Below, piece after piece: positions 6,349 through 13,189 of a stretch of 17,819 nt of DNA. The position numbers and the translations under genes are program-made. The DNA comes from an uncultured delta proteobacterium (GTDB lineage: Bacteria > RBG-13-61-14 > DRUE01), in contig CAIYYW010000314.1 in the NCBI GenBank assembly GCA_903930515.1, forward strand, positions 1 to 17,819. Reading direction: 5' to 3'. Under the pieces are notes generated by a model, which had not been told where the DNA came from, ran no database searches, and saw only the letters and a program-made list of their open reading frames with translations. Position 1 is the first letter of the stretch, and every line of letters starts with the position of its first letter.

Positions 6349-7236
6349 ATGGATTTGTTGGACCGGTTGAAGGATGCGCGGAAAAAGGGGAAGCCCGTTT
6401 TCTGGGACGGCGCCATGGGCACGCAACTGATCGGACGGGGCCTGGCGGGACAGGCGCCGGAGCTGTGGAATTTGGAGAGGCCTGATGAAATCCGGGAGAT
6501 TCACCGGGACTATGTGTTGGCGGGTTCCGATGTGATCCAGACCAACACCTTTGGCGCGAACCGGCTCAAGCTCAAGGGCGCGGGCCTGGAGAGCCGTCTT
6601 TACCAGATCAATCTTTCCGCGGTGAAGCTCGCGAAAGAGGCTGCGGGGGGAAAGGCCTTGGTGGCCGGAGACATCGGCCCGACCGGGGAGATGATGGAGC
6701 CGATGGGGAGCCTGACTGTGGAGCAGACCGAAGCCGCGTATCAAGAACAGGCCAGCATCCTGGCCGAGGCCGGGGTGGACCTGTTCAACATTGAGACGAT
6801 GTTTGATTTGGCAGAAGCCCAGGCCGCGATCCGAGCGCTCAAGTCGGCGGCGCCGAGGATCCCGGTGGCCGCGGAGATGACTTTCAAAAAGAACCGCCGG
6901 GGATTTTTCACGATGATGGGGGTAAGCCCGGAAAAGGCGGTCCGGGGGATGGCGGAGGCGGGAGCGGAAGTGGTGGGGGCCAATTGTTCCATCGGTCCGA
7001 AGGAGATGGTGGAATTGGTGCGGGAATTGAGGGCGCATACGGTCCTTCCGATCCTGGCCCAGGCCAATGCCGGGGACCCGAAGCTTGAGCACGGGAAAGA
7101 GGTTTACGGGGTGAGCGCGAAGCAGTTCGCGGAATTCGCGAGGCCGACTTTTGACGCGGGCGCGGAGGCGATCGGGGCCTGCTGCGGAAGTTCTCCGGAG
7201 TTCATCCGGGAAATGGCGGCGAGGTTTGAAAGATGA
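6349..7236 (+). CDS. Homocysteine S-methyltransferase, stand-alone MetH N-terminal-type domain
   Basis: Zinc-dependent (beta/alpha)8-barrel methyltransferase, 295 aa, equal to only the homocysteine-binding module of cobalamin-dependent methionine synthase. It has DGAMGTQL (20-27), the IQTNTFGAN strand, GDIGPTGE (108-114), and the three zinc cysteines: Cys213 in GANCSIGP and Cys278/Cys279 in GACCGSSPE. It transfers a methyl group to homocysteine to give methionine. The donor (methyl-cobalamin protein, betaine or S-methylmethionine) is undetermined because no B12-binding or folate domain is fused and none is seen nearby. The ATG directly follows the upstream stop, and the last bases overlap the aroE start (ATGA), so the three genes are translationally coupled. 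Confidence 0.88.
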   Translation: MDLLDRLKDARKKGKPVFWDGAMGTQLIGRGLAGQAPELWNLERPDEIREIHRDYVLAGSDVIQTNTFGANRLKLKGAGLESRLYQINLSAVKLAKEAAGGKALVAGDIGPTGEMMEPMGSLTVEQTEAAYQEQASILAEAGVDLFNIETMFDLAEAQAAIRALKSAAPRIPVAAEMTFKKNRRGFFTMMGVSPEKAVRGMAEAGAEVVGANCSIGPKEMVELVRELRAHTVLPILAQANAGDPKLEHGKEVYGVSAKQFAEFARPTFDAGAEAIGACCGSSPEFIREMAARFER

Positions 7237-8090
7237 TCCGGATCAATTCTCAGACCAAGCTTTGCGTGATCATCGGCAACCCGCTGGAACATTCGGTCTC
7301 GCCCCAAATCCACAACGCGGCTTACCGGGCGATGGGGCTGAATTTCGTTTACCTCGCCTGCAAGGTGGAAACGGTGAGGGAAGCGGTCGCGGGGATCCGG
7401 GCGCTGGGCATCCGGGGAGCGAGCGTGACCATCCCGCACAAGGAATCGGTGATCCCGTTTCTGGACCAGTTGAGCGAACTCGCGGAGCGGATCGGCGCGG
7501 TGAACACGGTGGTGAATGAAAACGGCAGGCTGATCGGATATAACACGGACGGCGAGGCCGCGTATCAGTCCCTGGTTTCGGCCGGGATCAAACTGGAAGA
7601 CAGGAAGATCACCATCCTCGGGGCCGGGGGCGCGGCCCGGGCGATCATTTTCACCATTGCCGGCAAGCGCAAGTCCGGCCGGATCACCATTATGGATACG
7701 CGGGATCAGATGGCGCTGGCGTTGGCCGAGGAGGTCGGCGATAAGACCGGCGCCCGCATAAGATCCGTCAAGATGAAAGCGGATACCCTCTCGGCCGAGC
7801 TTAAAGATTCTTCCGTCCTGATCAACGCCACTCCGGTCGGGATGTATCCGGGCATAAATCAAAGCCCGGTTCCGGCCGAACTGCTCCGGCGCGACCTGAG
7901 CGTGTTTGACATTGTCTATAATCCGCTGCGCACCCGGCTGATGAAGGAGGCCGGAAAAAAGGGAGCAAAAGTGGTGGGCGGACTGGAGATGCTGGTCCGG
8001 CAGGCCGGAGAGCAGTTCCGGTTGTTCACCGGCAAGAAGCCTCCGCTCAAGATCATGCTGGCCGCGGGCCGGAGAGCCCTTAAGCGCTGA
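7233..8090 (+). CDS. aroE: Shikimate dehydrogenase (NADP+)
   Basis: Reduces 3-dehydroshikimate to shikimate in aromatic amino acid synthesis; cytosolic, 285 aa, normal length. The substrate-binding Ser21 and Ser23 lie in PLEHSVSP, the catalytic Lys70 in SVTIPHKE and Asp106 in GYNTDGE. The Rossmann glycine loop is GAGGAARA (130-137), followed by NATPVGM and the C-terminal GGLEMLVRQAGEQF signature. It overlaps the upstream gene by four bases (ATGA) and ends the operon. A promoter for the next unit begins 25 bases after the stop. Assignment as AroE rather than quinate/shikimate dehydrogenase YdiB rests on overall motif match only. Confidence 0.95.
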   Translation: MIRINSQTKLCVIIGNPLEHSVSPQIHNAAYRAMGLNFVYLACKVETVREAVAGIRALGIRGASVTIPHKESVIPFLDQLSELAERIGAVNTVVNENGRLIGYNTDGEAAYQSLVSAGIKLEDRKITILGAGGAARAIIFTIAGKRKSGRITIMDTRDQMALALAEEVGDKTGARIRSVKMKADTLSAELKDSSVLINATPVGMYPGINQSPVPAELLRRDLSVFDIVYNPLRTRLMKEAGKKGAKVVGGLEMLVRQAGEQFRLFTGKKPPLKIMLAAGRRALKR

Positions 8091-8114
8091 CCCTCCCAAA
8101 ATAATTTTTACCCA

Positions 8115-8147
8115 TTGACCGGATCTGTCATTAGACTGTGATATAAT
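8115..8147 (+). promoter_or_regulatory. Extended -10 promoter with TGAC-N7-GTCA operator (copy A)
   Basis: TTGACCGG starts the element. The dyad TGAC-N7-GTCA spans 8116-8130, and TG-A-TATAAT (8139-8147) is a perfect extended -10. The distance from TTGACC to the hexamer is 21 bases, too long for a normal -35/-10 pair, so the dyad is better read as a regulator site. The arrangement is repeated before the DnaE-like gene at 10744. The start codon is only 8 bases past the -10, which predicts a leaderless or near-leaderless mRNA. Confidence 0.6.
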
Positions 8148-8155
8148 AAATCATT

Positions 8156-9421
8156 ATGAAAATAATTATCCATAAAGGCTCCCAAGAAATCGGGGGCAAC
8201 TGCGTCTCGATCACCGAGTCAGGAAAGACCATCTGGCTGGATTTCGGCCTGCCGCTCAAAGAGGGATCGGCCATTGTGGAAGTGGGCAAGCTCCAGCCGA
8301 AGCCGGATGCGGTGCTCTTGAGCCATGTCCACCTGGATCACTCCGGCAGGATCAATGAACTAAATGAATTGGATAATCGCATCCCGATCTATATGGGCAG
8401 ACTAACCCATGATCTGATCAAGGCTTTATGCGATTTCAATAAAAACTATAAAAGGCCAAAGAATCCGGTCGAATATTTCCAAGGATTTATAACGTTTCCA
8501 ATCGGCCCTTTCCAAATCACCGCCTGGCCCGTGGACCATTCCGCCCCGGATGCCTATTCCTTTATGGTCGAGGCCGGAGGCAAAACCATATTCTATAGCG
8601 GAGACCTCAGAGCGCATGGCCGCAAGCCAAAAACATTTGAAAACCTGCTAAAAAATCCGCCCGCCAAAGTTGATCTAATGTTTTTGGAAGGAACCATGTT
8701 CGGCCGGTCCGGGGAAAAGGTCAAAACCGAAGAAGAGCTTGAGCTGGAAATGGCTGAGATCTTCAAGAACCAAACCAACATCAGCTTCGTGGTCAGCTCG
8801 GGTCAGAACATAGACCGGATTGTCACTTTTATATGCGCTTGCAACCGCGCCCGAAAGATTCCAGTCGTGGGTATTTACGGCGCCTGGGTGCTGGAGCAAT
8901 TTTACCGGAATTACCCGGAAACCGAAGTCCCTAATTTACATAAATTCGAAGACCTGGAGGTATTCTTTGAACCTTCACAGAAAAAGAAACTGGAATCAGC
9001 CAAAGAATTCTTCGGAGACTTTTATGGCCTTGCCTATGAGCATCATGCCTTTAAGAAAAAAGACTATCGCCATTATGCGATGCTTATTGGAGCATCGGAC
9101 TTTTATGCCGAGCTAGTGAAAAAATGCGCTTCACACGAAAAGGTCAATGTCATCTTTTCCATGTGGCCCGAATATCTGACCAAGCCCGAACATTTGAAAA
9201 AGCCGGGCTTTCGAGCGATCTCCCGATTAAAAAACCATCCCAGGGTCCAGTTCCACAAAAAGCATACCAGCGGCCACGCGAGCATCCCGGACTTGGAAAA
9301 ACTGGTTGATGCCCTCAAGCCCCAAAAGCTTTGCCCGATCCATACTGAGCATGCATTGGACTTCACCGGGCTTTTTGATAATGTAATTTATGTTGAAGAT
9401 GGCCAAGAGCTAGAAATCTGA
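8156..9421 (+). CDS. Beta-CASP metallo-beta-lactamase nuclease (RNase J / CPSF-like)
   Basis: A 421-aa metallo-beta-lactamase-fold protein of the beta-CASP branch, whose known members are RNA or DNA nucleases. It has the zinc motif HVHLDH (His57, His59, Asp61, His62), His128 in VDHSAPD and Asp150 in YSGDLRAHG. The beta-CASP insert covers about 165-340. The C-terminal return has HKKHTSGHAS (His374) and PIHTE (His396), typical of beta-CASP motifs B and C. The RNase J C-terminal dimerisation domain is absent, so it is a short form. There is no Shine-Dalgarno before the ATG. Base composition is more AT-rich than aroE before it. It is followed after 16 bases by a PD-(D/E)XK-like gene, forming a two-nuclease operon. 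Nuclease function is a confident family inference; the substrate and process are unknown. Confidence 0.85.
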   Translation: MKIIIHKGSQEIGGNCVSITESGKTIWLDFGLPLKEGSAIVEVGKLQPKPDAVLLSHVHLDHSGRINELNELDNRIPIYMGRLTHDLIKALCDFNKNYKRPKNPVEYFQGFITFPIGPFQITAWPVDHSAPDAYSFMVEAGGKTIFYSGDLRAHGRKPKTFENLLKNPPAKVDLMFLEGTMFGRSGEKVKTEEELELEMAEIFKNQTNISFVVSSGQNIDRIVTFICACNRARKIPVVGIYGAWVLEQFYRNYPETEVPNLHKFEDLEVFFEPSQKKKLESAKEFFGDFYGLAYEHHAFKKKDYRHYAMLIGASDFYAELVKKCASHEKVNVIFSMWPEYLTKPEHLKKPGFRAISRLKNHPRVQFHKKHTSGHASIPDLEKLVDALKPQKLCPIHTEHALDFTGLFDNVIYVEDGQELEI

Positions 9422-9437
9422 ATCGGGGGTGCAGTAA

Positions 9438-10145
9438 ATGGGATACTCAAAAGATGAAACAATCAAAGCCGCCAAGAATTTGCTGCCAGCCTCGTGGTAC
9501 AAAAAACCTTGTGTAGGCTGGAGAGGGAAAACTTCTGATACCAGAAAGAGATATTCAGATATTATTGCTGAAGAGATATGGGAAAATATCTCAGCATTCG
9601 AAACTATTAAGCCACTGGAGAGGCGCAAATCTTATAAAGTGAATCATGATAAGAATAAGAAACAAACCGGCACCAATCGTGCTGAGGAAAATTTTGCTAA
9701 AAAAATCGTTAGCAAAAAGATCGATATTTTAGGGTATATTTTTGACTTTCAAGTACCATTAAAGGACAAAGAAGATGACAAGGCCGGGAAAATTGATTTA
9801 GTCTCTTTCAATAAAAATACTGGAAGATGTTATCTAGTAGAATTGAAAACAAAAAATAATAAAGAATCGCTTTTAAGGCCTGTTCTAGAAATAGCCACCT
9901 ATTATAGACAGCTGCACCTTGCCAAGTTTATTGCTGATTTTTCAAATGAGCTTCCCGGGTTGACCGAGAAGGATATATATAAAGCCGTCCTGCTTGAAGA
10001 AGGATCCAAATCAGAGGAAATTTATAGCATACTTGGTAGCGAGTCTCCACTGCGAAAATTGATAAACGCACTTGGTGTTGATATTTTGATATTTAGAGAA
10101 GTGAAGGACTCCGTCATTATCATAAGTCAGGAGTCAATCCGCTAG
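9438..10145 (+). CDS. Putative PD-(D/E)XK-fold nuclease
   Basis: A 235-aa protein not recognisable as a named family. It carries the hallmark of the PD-(D/E)XK nuclease fold: Glu83/Glu84 in an N-terminal helix, Asp120 in GKIDLVSF, then Glu135 and Lys137 in CYLVELKTK, followed by a helix ending in YYRQLHLAKF. The first 75 residues are basic and may bind nucleic acid. GGGGGTG (9424-9430) precedes the ATG. It is strongly AT-rich compared with its surroundings: the 60 bases from 9841 contain 18 G/C, against 35 in the 60 bases from 6961. This suggests horizontal acquisition. It is coupled to the beta-CASP gene. Nuclease activity is inferred from motifs; it could also be a nucleic-acid-binding relative. 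The 136 bases downstream of its stop hold no gene I can support. Confidence 0.65.
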   Translation: MGYSKDETIKAAKNLLPASWYKKPCVGWRGKTSDTRKRYSDIIAEEIWENISAFETIKPLERRKSYKVNHDKNKKQTGTNRAEENFAKKIVSKKIDILGYIFDFQVPLKDKEDDKAGKIDLVSFNKNTGRCYLVELKTKNNKESLLRPVLEIATYYRQLHLAKFIADFSNELPGLTEKDIYKAVLLEEGSKSEEIYSILGSESPLRKLINALGVDILIFREVKDSVIIISQESIR

Positions 10146-10281
10146 ACGACCTACAGAACCCCCAATTGGCCCCAGAAATTACGGACGGCTTCGCCATCTC
10201 TGTCCCAACGAACATAAAAATTTCTGCGTCTTGTATTATATAGGTATGGGCTTGCCAAAATCCTGCCGGAGGTGTGTATAA

Positions 10282-10740
10282 ATGTTTAAAATCGCCAGGG
10301 GTCTGTTTAATCTTTTGCTTTTAAAATCAATGCGTTCCAGGAGTTTGGACTGGCTTTACCGACAATTTAACCGGCCCTGGGACTATGGGTATCGGGACAA
10401 GGTCAGCCTTGGGCAGGCGGTTATTTTATTGAATGAACTGGTCAAGGCCGGCCCGGAAACGATGAAGGCTTTGCTGGAGGCCCGGGTGCCGTGCGCGGAG
10501 AATCTGGCCAGGCATCCGAGCGTGCAGGTGCTGATGAAGGACGGCCGGCCCATGGTGGGTTTGCTGGGCGTGCTGAACGGGCTGTTTGGCAAGGGCGCCG
10601 ATGGGCAGGCGCAGATTATAGCGGAAAGCGACGGAACCAACTGCCAGCTGTGCCATTTTTGGACCCGCGAGGACTGGAAATTTCAGATCGACCTGGCCAA
10701 GGCCCTTCGGGAAATGGAAGAAAAATCTCCGGAAAAATAA
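10282..10740 (+). CDS. Hypothetical protein, unrecognised
   Basis: A 152-aa protein I do not recognise. It begins with a hydrophobic amphipathic stretch (GLFNLLLL) and a basic segment, then a helical middle (GQAVILLNELVKAGPETMKALLEA), a GLLGVLNGLFGKG segment, a Cys-x-x-Cys pair (CQLC, about 131-134) and a charged C-terminus. It has no clear signal peptide or catalytic motif. Translation is well supported by GGAGGTG (10268-10274) seven bases before the ATG, and by a return to GC-rich codon use after the AT-rich nuclease gene. The next promoter (10744) starts right after its stop, so it is transcribed separately from the DnaE-like gene or by read-through. Confidence 0.7.
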   Translation: MFKIARGLFNLLLLKSMRSRSLDWLYRQFNRPWDYGYRDKVSLGQAVILLNELVKAGPETMKALLEARVPCAENLARHPSVQVLMKDGRPMVGLLGVLNGLFGKGADGQAQIIAESDGTNCQLCHFWTREDWKFQIDLAKALREMEEKSPEK

Positions 10741-10743
10741 TTG

Positions 10744-10776
10744 TTGACCGGTCCTGTCATTGATCGGTGTTAAACT
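10744..10776 (+). promoter_or_regulatory. Extended -10 promoter with TGAC-N7-GTCA operator (copy B)
   Basis: This is the second copy of the 8115-8147 architecture. The first 18 bases match copy A at 16 positions. The dyad TGAC-N7-GTCA is at 10745-10759, and TG-T-TAAACT (10768-10776) lies at exactly the same offset as the extended -10 of copy A. It begins 3 bases after the preceding stop codon and 63 bases before the DnaE-like ATG, which has a Shine-Dalgarno (AAGGAG, 10793-10798). Confidence 0.55.
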
Positions 10777-10806
10777 CAGACTCTAAAATTTCAAGGAGAA
10801 GCCAAA

Positions 10807-12117
10807 ATGAGAACCGCTCAATTCAACTATCTGCCCGACCCGTATCCGAACGAACCGGGCACGCCGGATGATCGGCTTAAGAGCAAGGCCATGGCGGGAT
10901 TGAAAGAACGGCTGGCCTTTTTCAAACAGCCGGGGCCGTTGTTCGCCTCAGAGGCAAAGGAATACAAGAAGCGGCTCAATTTTGAACTCAAGGCCATCAA
11001 GGAAGCTGGCTTTGCCAACTATTTGCTGATTGCCGCTGATTTCGTTGATTATGCGCGCAAGCACGGCATCTTGATCGGACCCGGCTGCAATTCCGCTCCG
11101 GGCTGCCTGGTCAATTATGCTTTGGGTATAACCAAAATTGACCCTATCGCGTACGGACTGATTTTTGAGCGATTTTTTACAGTCGGTCAGGACCGATTAC
11201 CCGCTATTGATTTTGACTGCTGCGTGGAACGGCGTCGGGAAATTCATCGGTATTTAATGGCGAAATACGGCGCTCCCCATTTCAAGCAATTTATCCGCGG
11301 CTCCAACGGCTACGCTTTCGGAATCGTCTTATCAAATCATCCCATCGCGGAAATTTATCCGCTTTACTCGGCTCAGGGCACGGACGAAGTTTGCAACGCC
11401 ATAGCCGATGAGGAGGGGGCTAGGAAAATAGGCATGGCGCTTTATGTTTTACTTGGTCTGCGCCACCTGGATGGGATTGGCCAATGCCTCAAGCTGGTCA
11501 AGGAAAGCGGACGCGGCGAAATAGTCATTGATTCGATCCCGCTTGACGACCGGAAAACCTGGGAGCTTTTAGCCGCCGCCGACACCTACGGCGTGTTCAT
11601 GTCCGCAGCCCAGGGCATGCGCGACTTGCTCAAACAGATCCAGCCGCAAACGATCGAGCAGCTTGCGGCGGTTTATACCCTTTACTGGCCAGACCCGATA
11701 GAAAAGGGTATCCCCGAGACATATATCCGCAGGAAAGGCGGCCAGGAAGCCATTCCTGCTATTCATCCGGTTTTCGATGAAATCACCCAGGAGACCTTTG
11801 GCCTGATTCTTTTTCAGGAACAGGTGATGATGATCGTCCACGCCATGGCGGGAATCCCCTTGGATGAGGCACACGGCTTTTTCAAAAGAATCCTCCAGAA
11901 CGATCCGGAAGCTGAAGCCCTATTTCTGTACGGCTGCTCCCGGAAGCGCATGGGCAACGAGCCGTCTGGCAAAGTCTTTTCGGAACTCGACCGGCTTGAC
12001 CGCCATGCCTCTATTAAGGCGGATGACCTATGCTATGCATTGCTGACTTACCAGACCGCCTGGCTCAAGGCCAACTTTCCCGGCGAATTTGCCCGCGCCT
12101 TTCCCGCCACGGCCTAA
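10807..12117 (+). CDS. Truncated, catalytically degenerate DNA polymerase III alpha (DnaE-like) homologue
   Basis: A 436-aa protein clearly homologous to the DnaE polymerase core, against about 1,160 aa for the E. coli protein. It lacks the PHP domain, the beta-binding and OB domains, and about 100 residues around the thumb (junction near 157-172). Matching segments run in order: RLNFELKAIKEAGF, GPG..S.PG.LVNYALGITKIDP (91-113), FERFF, LPAIDFDCCVERR (131-143), LLGLRHL (215-221), GMRDLLKQIQP, FGLILFQEQVMMIVHAMAG and YQTAWLKANFPGEF. Against E. coli recalled from memory, catalytic Asp401 is Ala133, Asp555 is Val214, GPGRGS is GPGCNS, FQLESRGM is FMSAAQGM, RPGPL is WPDPI and LRRAMGKK is FKRILQND. 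The frame is intact with good translation signals, so it is probably expressed, but polymerase activity is very unlikely. A structural, DNA-binding or regulatory role is possible, as is a decaying relic. Confidence 0.82.
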   Translation: MRTAQFNYLPDPYPNEPGTPDDRLKSKAMAGLKERLAFFKQPGPLFASEAKEYKKRLNFELKAIKEAGFANYLLIAADFVDYARKHGILIGPGCNSAPGCLVNYALGITKIDPIAYGLIFERFFTVGQDRLPAIDFDCCVERRREIHRYLMAKYGAPHFKQFIRGSNGYAFGIVLSNHPIAEIYPLYSAQGTDEVCNAIADEEGARKIGMALYVLLGLRHLDGIGQCLKLVKESGRGEIVIDSIPLDDRKTWELLAAADTYGVFMSAAQGMRDLLKQIQPQTIEQLAAVYTLYWPDPIEKGIPETYIRRKGGQEAIPAIHPVFDEITQETFGLILFQEQVMMIVHAMAGIPLDEAHGFFKRILQNDPEAEALFLYGCSRKRMGNEPSGKVFSELDRLDRHASIKADDLCYALLTYQTAWLKANFPGEFARAFPATA

Positions 12118-12121
12118 CCTT

Positions 12122-12159
12122 ACCCGTGCAAGCCCGCGCGCGGCTTTTCCCCTCCGGGT
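12122..12159 (+). terminator. Probable terminator after the DnaE-like gene
   Basis: AAGCC (12130-12134) and GGCTT (12142-12146) form a GC-rich inner stem followed by a short T-run (12145-12148). An outer ACCCG (12122-12126) / CGGGT (12155-12159) pairing could extend the fold. It starts a few bases after the stop codon. The T-run is short, so strength is uncertain. Confidence 0.4.
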
Positions 12160-12179
12160 CCCAAAAATCTTTGCCCCGC

Positions 12180-12208
12180 TTGACTAAACCGGTTTAATCA
12201 GATATTTT
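12180..12208 (+). promoter_or_regulatory. Sigma70-like promoter with palindrome in the spacer
   Basis: TTGACT (12180-12185), a 17-base spacer and TATTTT (12203-12208) precede the kinase-like gene. The spacer contains TAAACCGGTTTA (12185-12196), a perfect 12-base palindrome and a candidate repressor site. The predicted transcript start is about 12215, followed by a Shine-Dalgarno at 12225-12231. Confidence 0.5.
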
Positions 12209-12237
12209 TTTGGGCAACCCCTAAAAGGAGGATAAAT

Positions 12238-13167
12238 TTGGGCGGGATTGGCATCATCCATAACCCTTTTGCGCGCGGAAACCTTCGCCGGCCCGGGATC
12301 ATTGAGCAGTTGAAAAGCATCGTGGGCGATTCCGGGGAGGTGATTCTTACCCGCAACATCTCCGAGCTTCCGGAGGTGATGAAAGAATTCTCCAAAAAAG
12401 GATATGACCTCCTGGCCGTGAACGGCGGAGACGGCAGTATGCACCTGGTCCTGAGCGCGTATCTCAACGCCCTTCCCGGACAGCCGCTTCCCAAAGTGGC
12501 CTCCCTCCGGGGCGGCACCATGAACACCATGCCCAACTCGGTCAAGCTCAAGGGAAACACCCTTTACATCGCCCGGAAGCTGGTGACCAAATACCGCTCC
12601 GGCGCGCCGATGGAGGTGTTCAAACAGCACCTGGTCCGGCTCAATGACAAATACGGCTTTATGACCGGAATCGGGGTTCCTCCCAATTTCCTGGCCGCGT
12701 ATTACAGCGGAACCTCCACCGGCCCCTGGCAGGCAGTCAAGGTGATCGCGCGCGTGATCGGCTCCGCCCTGACCAGAGGCCCTTATGTCAAACACCTCTT
12801 TGAGCCGGCCAAATGCATCGTCAAGGTCAAGGGCCAGGAGATTGCTCCCCGGGAATTCTCCGGCATACTCGCCTGTTCCATCAAGGAAATCGGACTGGGG
12901 TTCACTTTCACCCCTCACGCCTATGACCAGCCCGGCCATTTCCAGTTACTCGCCACCACGATGAGTCCCTTCCAGATCATCCCCAATATTCATAAGTTCT
13001 GGCTGGGACAGGACATCATTCATCCCCAGGTTTTTTCCTTTGTCACCGACCAGGCCCTGATCACCCCCCTGGCGAATATGCGCTATACGATTGACGGAGA
13101 GATTTACGAAACCGAGGAGCCGATTGAGATGAGCTGCGGACCGACTATTGACTTGGTGAAAATATAA
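12238..13167 (+). CDS. Diacylglycerol/sphingosine-kinase-like protein, paralogue 1
   Basis: A 309-aa protein of the DAGK-catalytic / NAD-kinase-like superfamily, likely a lipid or related small-molecule kinase in the cytosol or at the membrane surface. Its motifs are GIIHNPFARGN (4-14), the phosphate-binding VNGGDGSMHLVLSA (61-74) and SLRGGTMNTMPNS (89-101), which stands where canonical members have a PxGTxND-type loop. The TTG start at 12238 is supported by AAGGAGG (12225-12231) at good spacing and by gap-free alignment with the ATG start of the paralogue at 15578. It is followed after 22 bases by methylthioadenosine phosphorylase, so the two are probably co-transcribed. The substrate is unknown; the altered second motif suggests a divergent subgroup. 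Confidence 0.78.
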   Translation: MGGIGIIHNPFARGNLRRPGIIEQLKSIVGDSGEVILTRNISELPEVMKEFSKKGYDLLAVNGGDGSMHLVLSAYLNALPGQPLPKVASLRGGTMNTMPNSVKLKGNTLYIARKLVTKYRSGAPMEVFKQHLVRLNDKYGFMTGIGVPPNFLAAYYSGTSTGPWQAVKVIARVIGSALTRGPYVKHLFEPAKCIVKVKGQEIAPREFSGILACSIKEIGLGFTFTPHAYDQPGHFQLLATTMSPFQIIPNIHKFWLGQDIIHPQVFSFVTDQALITPLANMRYTIDGEIYETEEPIEMSCGPTIDLVKI

Positions 13168-13189
13168 TTGAATCATTCAGGAGTGGAAA

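Noticed and set aside
7104-8099. 331-codon minus-strand frame opposite aroE
   Set aside because: Antisense to a complete shikimate dehydrogenase with all active-site residues. Low-complexity HRPD-type composition typical of shadow frames.
8115-8147. Reading TTGACC/TATAAT as a simple -35/-10 promoter
   Set aside because: The spacer would be 21 bases. The perfect extended -10 plus a dyad conserved at 10744 is a better explanation.
10234-10239. TATTAT as a -10 for the orphan gene at 10282
   Set aside because: No -35 at proper distance and no extended TGN. An isolated AT-rich hexamer is weak evidence in this AT-richer gap.
10807-12117. The DnaE-like gene as the chromosomal replicative polymerase or DnaE2
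   Set aside because: Far too short, missing PHP and C-terminal domains, and lacking catalytic aspartates. It cannot be the replicase, and DnaE2 proteins are full-length.
12184-12939. 251-codon minus-strand frame opposite the first kinase-like gene
   Set aside because: Shadow of a gene with GGDG motifs, a Shine-Dalgarno and a paralogue. No ribosome site or recognisable domain on the minus strand.
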